From: Conus ventricosus
Taxonomy: Eukaryota > Mollusca > Gastropoda > Neogastropoda > Conidae
NCBI GenBank assembly: GCA_018398815.1
Contig: CM031614.1
Span: 48,358,779-48,422,778, forward strand
Direction of reading: 5' to 3'
Length of the DNA: 64,000 nt
In this document: positions 32,525 through 64,000 of the stretch, piece after piece
Layout of the letters: the number at the start of each line of letters is the position of its first letter
Position numbering within the stretch: position 1 is the first letter of the stretch
Position numbers and translations under genes: made by a program
Notes under the pieces: generated by a model
Told to the model about the DNA's origin: nothing
The model's input: the letters and a program-made list of their open reading frames with translations, nothing else
The model's database searches: none

Positions 32525-33358
32525 ATGGGCAATACGAAGTACAATACGATGTACAAAATATATTATTCTCCTAAAGGGTATTGGAAAGGAAAGACTGCTA
32601 TTGAAAAACTGAGTAAAGCTGCTAGAGTGTCTGAATCAGATGCGAAAGACTGGCTTTCAAAACAGGCAATTTGGCAAATATATCTGCCTGCCCCCAAAAG
32701 AATAATAAGGCCTAGATTTGTTAATTCAGTTCCAAATGACACCCACCAGATGGACTTGCTGTATCTTCCACATGACAAAGTTAGAAGAAAAAAGTTTAAG
32801 TATGCTCTGACAGTTGTTGACATGGCTTCAAGATACAAAGACGCTGAACCTTTAACAGATAAAAGCTCAACTGCTGTGGCTGTGGCTTTACAACAAATAT
32901 ACATGCGAGGCCCATTAAAGTATCCTAGGATGATCCAGGTTGATGATGGAAAAGAGTTTAAAGGTTCTGTAAACCAACTGTTTTTAAAACATCATGTTAC
33001 AGTTAAGAGAGGGATCCCAGGCAACCATCGATCACAAGCCCAAGTAGAAAACTTTAATAAGAATCTGGCTGAACGCCTGTTTACCTATCAATACCACAGA
33101 GAAATTATGGATAGAACGCGTAACACAGAATGGGTTAGGAGATTGCCAGCAGTCTTACGCGCCATGAACAACGAAGAATTTAAAGCAACAGGGTTAAAAC
33201 CAGTAAACGCAATCAAATTAAAAAAAATTAGCATTACTGAAGATGCGCAGGGGACTCAAAAACTCTTGCCGTTTGGACTAAAAGTAAGATACTTGTATGC
33301 TCCTGGGGAGGCAGAGGGCGATGTTAAATTAGAGCCACAGACCCTATATGGAGCGTAG
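32525..33358 (+). CDS. rve/DDE integrase, Polinton-like or related, 277 aa before frameshift
   Basis: Inserts element DNA into the host genome. The N-terminal region YYSPKGYWKGKTAIEKLSKA and DWLSKQAIWQIYLPAPK matches the zinc-binding or linker region of Polinton/Ginger-type integrases. The core has THQMDLLYLP (first D), MIQVDDGKEFKG (second D) and RSQAQVENFNKNLAERLF (E), with about 34 residues between the last two. The frame then reads TGLKPVNAI, LPFGLKVRYLYAPGEAEGD. One base is lost near 33335; the other frame continues as DPIWSVDVYEVERIMKTT and PVYYLRETL...SFVREELQVVPPNT to TAA at 33498-33500, giving a chromo/SH3-like tail. No PolB, protease or ATPase gene of a Polinton was seen, so this may be a lone fragment. 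Base use is A-rich compared with its neighbours. Confidence 0.85.
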   Translation: MGNTKYNTMYKIYYSPKGYWKGKTAIEKLSKAARVSESDAKDWLSKQAIWQIYLPAPKRIIRPRFVNSVPNDTHQMDLLYLPHDKVRRKKFKYALTVVDMASRYKDAEPLTDKSSTAVAVALQQIYMRGPLKYPRMIQVDDGKEFKGSVNQLFLKHHVTVKRGIPGNHRSQAQVENFNKNLAERLFTYQYHREIMDRTRNTEWVRRLPAVLRAMNNEEFKATGLKPVNAIKLKKISITEDAQGTQKLLPFGLKVRYLYAPGEAEGDVKLEPQTLYGA

Positions 33359-33500
33359 ACGTATATGAAGTTGAAAGAATTATGAAAACAACCCCTCCTG
33401 TATATTATCTAAGAGAGACTCTCTCTTCTAAAAAGCCTGCCCCTAAAAGATCCTTTGTTCGTGAAGAGCTGCAAGTTGTCCCGCCAAACACAGTGAGTTA
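33359..33500 (+). pseudogene. Integrase C-terminal tail in shifted frame
   Basis: Continues the integrase after a one-base shift and encodes DVYEVERIMKTTPPVYYLRE and KRSFVREELQVVPPNTVS, ending at TAA 33498-33500. Confidence 0.75.
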
Positions 33501-33814
33501 ACAAAAAATAGTATTTGCTAAACTTTTTTTGCTAAACCCTTAATTTTTATGTTCCTGGAGAGAATGTAAATATGTTTGATCACGATCACCAAATCTTATC
33601 TAGCACGTAAAGCCCCCATTTTTAATGTACTGATTACGTCAATTTTAGAGGTTTTTGTGTGTTAATTTTGTTTAAAACAGGTGTTAATTTTGGCAAAAAT
33701 CAACATGTGTTATTTTGTTTAAAAACAGTGTTAATTTTGGCAAAATCAACATGAGAGGACGTGACTTGGATGTGAAAAGGGGGGTTTTCGTGCAAAATAA
33801 GATGGGTGGTCTTG

Positions 33815-33869
<55 letters not shown>

Positions 33870-33878
33870 GATGGTGGT

Positions 33879-33929
<51 letters not shown>

Positions 33930-34389
33930 CGGGTGGTGGTGTGTGTGGTGTGTGCTCGCACTTGCCTCACGTTTGTATATTAGTCAGTTTTACATCTTTA
34001 AGGGGCTTAAAGTAATGAAAGAAAATGATCATATCTGTGTGCATGCACACATTTGTGTTAGGTTGGGTTTTATGTGATGCGTGCACGTGTGAGTGTATGT
34101 GTATGTGTGTGTTAGTATGCTGTGTGCACATGTAAATTGTTTCTGTGGATGACAAAAGTGTGTGTGTGTGTCTGTGTGGTGTGTGTGTGTGCACGAGTGC
34201 ATGCTCATGCATCACTGTGATGTGTGCATGTGCGGTGAAAATTATTTCCAAGAGAGGGTCAGACTTTTTTTTGGAGAAATTCATTTCTGAATTTTCAGGT
34301 GTCGCAAAATATTTAGGGTCACACTTGATAAGATCAAACAAACGAACAAACAAAAAAACACATACTGAGCACACACACACACACACACA

Positions 34390-34441
<52 letters not shown>

Positions 34442-36392
34442 GCTCTGACTGGCCCACACACATGAAAACACAGAGAAAGCGAATGAGGCAGAAATGGGTA
34501 AAACCATATTCCAGTTGCCATGCAAATGTTTATTGAAACCTGGTGACAAACAAGAGGCAATCACAGTAGATTGGCCACTCCTGCACTGTGCACAATACAT
34601 TCATACGTCCTTGTAACTGAGCATTTTAATTGTCATGTTTCATAGATTGCTAGACTTTAGTTCCATTTGCTGCATTATCACCCCCAAGCCACAGCTGAGC
34701 TGTTGATTTTGTTTGTGGCAAACTGAATTTCATAGGGATTGCTATCCTTTTTGCACTTGTCGAATCACATGATCTTGTAGTCTAATCATAGACTGTTTAG
34801 TCTATTTTGGGGACTCTTGTTGGTTTTCAGTAGTGAAGAGTTATCAAGCAAAAGTTGTAATCAATCAGAACGTTCCAAAACATTGAGAAGAACAAATCCA
34901 TTGACTTTGATTGCAGCGGATCAGACAAAAGTCCTTTTACGTGCCTCAAAGGAGAAAATCATGTCATCATGGTAAATTTTTGTGTGTTTTTAGTGACGCA
35001 CTGGCCTGAATTCCATGTGCCTCAGATGGGAATTTATGCATCAGAGACTCCTATTTGTGTGTTAATAATTATCATTGCATTGTATACATAAATAACATAT
35101 TTGTCTGTCACTGCATGCATGTGTGTTTGTGAGAGTATCTTCATACACGTGTGTGTGTGGTGTGAATGTATGTAAGTATGTATATATGGATCTGTGGGTT
35201 GTTACAGACTGTGTGTGCATATGTGTGGGTGGGAGGCTCTCTGTGTGGAAGGGGGGGGAGGGGGCACAGTGGGAGATTCTGTGTGTGTGTGTGTTAGTTA
35301 GTTTCAAATTTTACGATCTAATCCACTCTAGGTGATATTAGACGGTAAAAAAATAAAAAAAAAATAAAAAAATAAAAACCACCCTCATCATCAAAACAAT
35401 AAATAAATAAACAAACAAATCAAACTCTCATGTAAAACCTAGAAAAGTGTGTGTGGTGTGGTGAGTACAGGAGTAGGAAATAATAGGTTGATTTGATTGG
35501 TTAGTCTTTGTGTTATTGGCGTATGAAACAAGTGCAAGTCTGTGTTATTCTTACTGATGCTGATGTTGCAGTTATCAGGAGATACATGTATACTGCTTAT
35601 ACTAACAAAGAGAAAGGACAGACAAATAAGTAAAACTAAAAAGAAGAAGATAGACGTGTACTTGTTACATAGAATAGATATATAAAAAAATTAAACAAGT
35701 TTACACAGTCATACTATTTGTGTGAAAGAAAGCAGCTTATTACAAATGTCATGATTTAGGTCGGGTTCAGATCAGTTAAGGTTATTTAACCAGATTACTA
35801 CTTGCACCATGAAGCACAAGTGGTCATTTTCGAGATTGGAATAAAAAACCAACGTCACTCGTCTGCTTTCCAACAAGGAAAAATTACCTGAGCTCAAAGC
35901 AAATACAAAACAAAACAAAGAAAGAAAGAAAGAAAGAAAGAAAGAAACAAACAAAAAGAAGAAAAGTTACAAGAGGAAAAAGATTAAACTTTTGGACAGG
36001 TCTGTTTTGTTTGCATGAGTTCTTGCACTGATTGGCAGTTATGTTAACTGCTTTGCAAATTAAAATATTTGACTGTTCGCAACATGATGTGCTGCAAATA
36101 TTTTCTATTCTGATACAATTATAACTTACACAGTTAAAGCTGTACCTGATGATTTTGGAGATTTTAAGGTATGTTTTATGTCTCAGGACTGACGCAAGGT
36201 AGCTTTTCATTATCACAGAATAAGAAAGAGAGAAAGAAAAAGGTGTTATTAGACAAAGAGGATACAGTGACAGCAGAATTACAACTGAAGGGAAAGACAG
36301 ACAGCAAGCAGCAGCTGGCAGGCAAGTGGTCAATGGCTGAATCTTTCTAGGATCATTCTGGGCCTCCATGTACTCACTTGAAAGCACATCTG

Positions 36393-36444
<52 letters not shown>

Positions 36445-37865
36445 TGTGCATGTGTGTGTGTGTGTGTGGTGTGTTGTGTGTGTGTGTGTGTGGCGTGCAT
36501 GCGTGCGTGCGTGTGTGTGTTCTCACATCCTGCCTCAACCTTTCAAATCAGAATGCCATCGTTCATGCGCATCAGAGTGGACACCTTCTGTTCATTGCAG
36601 ATCACTACAGCAGTGTGTTTCCAGAACGTGTTTGGTGAACAGCAGGATGAATCATAGTTTGAATCATTAATGTAATATAATTATAAATGCTGTAAGTTTT
36701 TTCCTTTCATTTTGAAGACTTTGATTCACAAATGAGCCTGATCTGAGGGCAGATTTTGGAGTAAAGCATACTCTGCTTAATGGACTTCTAATGATTTAGT
36801 GATGACTGACATTGTTTTGAAATTTACACCAGGATCAGATGGCAGATGGCTTACACTGTTTCCCCCTACAACGACAACAACAGCTAAAAGGGCACCAGGG
36901 GAGCACAGTCCTCTGCCAAGGTCAAACTGATCCTGGATCTGCCCTGGGATCCAAATGTGCAACAAAATGCAGGAGAAAAATGTGGTTACTGTTTACTAAC
37001 ACATTGGAGGAGACATGAGGTTGATAGATGTGCAATTATTCTTCCCCCCCCTCCCCCCACCCATTGTTTTGTTTTTTATCACTTTTCTGAGTGATCCAGA
37101 GTTTTGTCATGGAGATGAAATGTCTGTAGAAAGTTTTAGTACATCATTCTGTGAGAATGTATGCATAATCTAGTTGATGAACAGGAACTTCACACTGTTC
37201 ATGCTCACAGGAAAGAGTTGTAATACTGCTGCTGAACAAACCTTAAATCCACTGTTTGATCGGGATTGGCACCATTGGCTACACTGACACTGATAGGGTC
37301 AACCTGGACCAGACTTCATCTTTCCAGCCAGTCGATATAAAACCAGATGTTTTAGGGGTAAAACTCCCTGGCAGACAAACCAAATGTATGGATGAAAACA
37401 GGATCTCGATAGATGTAAAAAGTTGAGAGGGGCACTTTCAAGTTAAGACGCTATGTAGGTTTTGACATTCTGAATAGGGTGGCTGAAATAATGAAGTAAG
37501 GAGGAGGTTCATCTCCAAAGACACAGACACAGGATGAAAATGCATTTGATTTAGAGATTATCCTTGAGGGTGTGCAACTGGAGTTGTGTTGTGACACTGC
37601 AGAAGCACTCTGACATAGGTAGCAGTGTAGATAAACTTGAGTTTTAGAATTCACTATGTTGACAATGCACACGCTGCTTTGCTTTGTGCATCTACCAATT
37701 CAAATTAATGATACTGCTTACATCTTCCCATTCTTTCCGTCCATTGTACTTAGTCAAGATTCTTGTACACATTTTAAACCAGATGTTTGACTTCAGAATA
37801 CAAGGATGATTTAAAGTTCAGAATGAAAGTTTCAAACGTGTGTATGTATATGTGTTTACTTTGCA
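33501..37865. other. No protein-coding gene recognised; microsatellites
   Basis: Long (GT)n blocks at about 33819-33950, (CA)n at 34372-34438, GT-rich stretches at 34080-34200 and 35120-35300, an AAAT/GAAA run near 35345-35420 and 35917-35945, and (GT)n at 36396-36515. No domain was recognised. The 3' part may include the 5' untranslated exon or promoter of the TRIM-like gene. Confidence 0.6.
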
Positions 37866-37866
37866 G

Positions 37867-60875
<23,009 letters not shown>

Positions 60876-61405
60876 ACAGCAGAACCCAAGATGGACAACT
60901 CTGTGAATTGTCTGACTATCAGCAGCAGCAGACTGTGTATCTGACCCGAGGAAAGAATCACCAGATGTTGAAGATTATCATCATGTCATGAAACAGAACT
61001 GGGTCAGTCAGATGGTAACTGGAGTTAACAATTGAGTGCTATCTGAATGGAAATGTTGAATTTGGCGCTTACAAAGAGTGAGTTGATTCAGACATGTTTT
61101 GATGAGGACATCAAGTTATTTTAGGAATATGAGACATCTGAAATTGGTCAATTCAAATTAATTTGATGTAAATGTGTTAGCAGTAAAATGTTTGAAATAT
61201 CTAGTGCAAAAGGATGTTCTAATGTAATACATATCAATGTTTTAGAATACTTTGCGAGTGACAAACAGAAAATCGTGGCTTCGCAAAGAGCTGGTTGACC
61301 CTGAGGTTTTTGCATGATGAGAAATATAAAATGGTGATTTGGGGGTTCATTGAACACTTTCTTCATGTGAACATAGATTTCATTGCATCAAATAGATCAA
61401 CTTAG

Positions 61406-61411
61406 AATAAA
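61406..61411 (+). terminator. Candidate poly(A) signal AATAAA (proximal)
   Basis: AATAAA about 530 bp after the stop codon of the TRIM-like gene. The retrotransposon tail fragment starts 20 bp further on. Confidence 0.4.
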
Positions 61412-61430
61412 GTGTTGAAACAAAGTGCAA

Positions 61431-61483
61431 AGCAGCCCTGATGTGGCCCTTTGCGGTCGGCTGGGCTATAAGCAACATTATCT
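61431..61483 (+). mobile_element. Tail-only fragment of the I/Nimb-like element
   Basis: 'agccctgatgtggccctttg' and 'cggtcggctgggctataagc' then 'aacattatctcatct' match the last 52 bp of copies 1 and 2 almost perfectly, with nothing of the element before it. Confidence 0.9.
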
Positions 61484-63670
61484 CATCTCTGTGTGTGTTT
61501 TTTTTTTTCATGCACTGGAACTCAGTTGATTACTAATTACTTTGATTAAATGTCATATAAATGTGACTTTTGAATTTGATCAGTTGATCAGTTTTTCCTT
61601 GTGCGTTTCTCCACTTCCCTCAAGGTTAGAAACATGAAGAATGATCAAAATGAAAGCTTTTTTTTTTTTTAAAGAAAAGAAGCAAAAAGCACACACTTTT
61701 GAAACTTTTTTTGTTCAAAATCTGAACTGGAGTTTGAATTTAAGCAGTTAGATGTTGAACATTTTGAAGCAATATTATAACTTTGAACACGAGGTTTGTT
61801 GACTTCTTTGAATAAACCAGGCAAGAGCAGCGAGGTTTTTTTTTTTTTTTTTCTCAGAGCATGGATGTAGGGCAAGCCACAGGCTTGGCAGTGACAGACA
61901 GTTGAAAGCCAAGCACAAAATAGTGAAAAGCAAAACATCTGGGCATTTGAAAACCAGGTTACCTGGGCAGTGATTCTCTATACAATACTTTATTGAGATG
62001 ACAACAAATTTCCATAAAATTGCAATGCGAAGACAGAGACACAGAAATAAACAGAATTGAATATATAAAAAGTGTGCATACGTTTGAAAATAAACAAAAT
62101 TGGCTGCAGTGTTGTAAAGCATTGTTAAGGAGGCTGCTGTGGTGGCTGCTGCGTAGTGTCTGTTTCTATCCTGTGGCAGTTGCGCTGGATGTTATTTAAC
62201 GCTTTGTCTGTTGGAAGCTGTTGTGGTGGCATTTATGTGGTGTCTGTCCTACCCTGTGGCATGTTGTTAAAGGCAGTTACGTGCTGGTGTCTGTTCCTCT
62301 TGTGGCAGTTGCTGTGTTAACAGTTACAGTCATGATGTCTGTTCTGTTCTGAGGCAGTTGCTGTGATGGCTGTTTATGCAGTGTCTGTTTTGTCGTTGCT
62401 GTGGTTGCTGTTGAATTGTGTTCTGTAGGGACCAGTTGGCCATATCATGCTGTATGTTGTGGCTGTTGTGTTGTCTGTCACTGTATGTCTGTTCTGTAGA
62501 AGATTGTATTTCATTTTGTGTCATATATTGTTACCAATGCTGGTGGCTTTTTTGATGTCATGTTTTGGCTTGCAGATTTTTACCACTCTGATGATTATTT
62601 TACTGTATACTTTGAACTGGAGATATGAAATCCAGTGTGTGTGATGTTGATTGAAAGTCATAGGATGCTGCCTTTATGCCAGAGAGCATTGCAAGCCGAC
62701 ATTACTGTGTATGTATTTGGAACCATTTTTGTTTTAAAAGCAAGGCACAAGATACCAAACACTAAAGGTGTGAATGTAAAATGCCAAGTCTGACCAAGCA
62801 AGTGGTTTGTTGGATTGGAAGTTGGGCAAAGGTGGGGATGAGGAATTTATAAACAGCAACCCAACTTTCAAGATATTCTGGGCAGCTACTTCAGTCCCAG
62901 TGTTTAATCTGTTTTTTGTTTTTTCTGCTTTTTCCCCAGTCTTCCTTTTCTGTCAACCTCATCTGTTCTGTTGAATTTTATTTCAAGACACTCTTCATTT
63001 CCAACCCAGAAAATTGTGTTGTTTTGATGATGGGCAAAGAATGAAATGCCCCTTTGTACTCCAGCTGTCCATGTAGCTCCATGTAACTTAAGTATTTGCC
63101 ATGAGGCATTTTTCGCATTAGATTCAAGATTTTTTGCTTGATAATTTTCTAGTCGTTAGTAGATGAATTACACTTTCTTCCCCTTCTATAGCAGAAGAGT
63201 TGAACATGTTGTTGTTGTTTTTTTTATCTTTCTTGTAATTTATTGTAGGTATGAAAACTTTTTTCTTTTATATTTCTCCTCCCTCCCCCCCCCCCCCCCC
63301 CCCCCCCCCTCCCCCCAGCCCACTCCAACCCCTGGAAAATGTTGAATGAGGTCTCCTTCGCAACCCTGCCACATGAATTTAGCGCTGTATTTAACCATCT
63401 GTATGGTTGCCCAAATTTTCAATGTCATTTTCTTGTTTTCCCCAATTGACATTTTCTTTTTGACATCTGTATTCTAAAGTGATTCAGTTTTTAATGTATT
63501 TTTTGCTCTGATCCCCTCATTTGATTTGCTTTTTGCTGAGCATTGAATTAACAGTAAGATTCATGATTTGAGAAGGGTCAAATCCCATTTTTTGTTGTTT
63601 CCTTTCTGCCATGTGCACCTGAACATTGAAAATATTAGGGACAGATCGTACAGTACTGTGTGTATTGAAA
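61484..63670. other. Probable 3' untranslated or intergenic sequence; no gene recognised
   Basis: AT-rich with T runs (61836-61852). A degenerate repeat at about 62120-62420 has phrases 'tgtggcagttgctgtg' and 'gtgtctgttctgt' every 50-70 bp. A C run lies at 63288-63310. Open frames here are composition-driven. Confidence 0.5.
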
Positions 63671-63676
63671 AATAAA
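63671..63676 (+). terminator. Candidate poly(A) signal AATAAA (distal)
   Basis: AATAAA followed within 30 bp by a T-rich and GT-containing stretch ('ttttttaccagtgtttcttt'), the usual cleavage context. It would give the TRIM-like gene a 2.8-kb 3' untranslated region. Confidence 0.45.
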
Positions 63677-64000
63677 AGCGTCCCATTTTTTTACCAGTGT
63701 TTCTTTTTTCATCAATTATTGGAATTGAGCTACGAGGGAGCAGATTGTCAGTTAATGTGTTAACTAATTGTTATATTCAGGCTGTCTCTTCAACGATCAT
63801 TCAGGTTGTCATCACGCTGACTTCACAAGCACCATCCCATGGAGAGTAGTGGCAAGAACAAAATCAATGCAATGCCCCCATATGGCAACACTTAGAAAGA
63901 CATATGACGGCCACGCAGAATATGTACATCATGGGTTGTTATCACGTTAAACATTTAGGTGAGTCAGTCACAGGCTGACTCACAGTTTCACAACATCGTT

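Noticed and set aside
36820..36960. Inverted repeat 'ccaggatcag' / 'ctgatcctgg' as a transposon
   Set aside because: Arms are only about 10 bp with no flanking duplication; this can occur by chance.
61669..62122. Minus-strand hydrophobic open frames
   Set aside because: AT-rich composition with a T run inside; no domain or signal recognised, and they probably overlap the 3' untranslated region of the plus-strand gene.

Overview
The window looks like the genome of a marine mollusc, most likely a gastropod. This is inferred from content and not proven. It has GT-AG introns, very dense (CA)n and (GA)n microsatellites, tRNA-derived SINE fragments, Penelope-like elements, CR1-, RTE- and I/Nimb-like non-LTR retrotransposons and a Tc1-like transposon. 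Nothing in it looks prokaryotic.

Two host genes can be supported. On the minus strand at 1288-7257 lies the 3' part of a WD40-repeat gene. Four exons with matching intron phases end in a very acidic C-terminal tail. The last exon is broken by one extra base and by a 35-bp motif present three times. On the plus strand at about 37867-60875 (poly(A) signal candidates to 63676) lies a TRIM-like gene: RING finger, two B-box-like motifs and a coiled coil in one long exon, then a neuralized-type NHR domain spread over small exons. It carries several single-base frameshifts, a partly duplicated NHR exon and a 7.2-kb retrotransposon in an intron.

The rest is mainly mobile DNA. 5814-6824 is an intact Tc1-type transposase inside an intron of the WD40 gene. 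8050-8326 is a SINE. 8920-12672 holds two Penelope-like elements head to head, one with a roughly 200-bp poly-C tract. 12690-16200 carries three decayed non-LTR fragments among microsatellites. 17261-26180 is a 1450-bp tandem duplication of CR1-like sequence; its second unit was split by a full-length 6.0-kb I/Nimb-like element (19396-25400) with a 13-bp target-site duplication. 26035-26810 is a further CR1-like tail. 27294-27539 is a perfect 66-bp inverted repeat. 29340-32380 is a decayed non-LTR element with a 46-bp minisatellite of about 24 units inside it. 32525-33500 is an rve/DDE integrase of Polinton-like or related type.

Within the TRIM-like gene, 46485-53670 is a second full-length copy of the I/Nimb-like element (10-bp target-site duplication). 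Its ORF1 is interrupted by a 1.2-kb DNA transposon with 15-bp terminal inverted repeats, and that insert contains a 44-bp-arm perfect palindrome. 54540-56420 is a decayed RTE-like element with a ten-unit 61-bp minisatellite. 56450-58970 is a decayed reverse transcriptase with a C-terminal restriction-like endonuclease motif.

A theme recurs: short tandem arrays arise inside dead retroelement coding sequence, and both full-length I/Nimb-like copies sit in one arm of an older tandem duplication. Many frame breaks are single-base homopolymer changes, so assembly indel error must be separated from true decay before any gene here is called dead.
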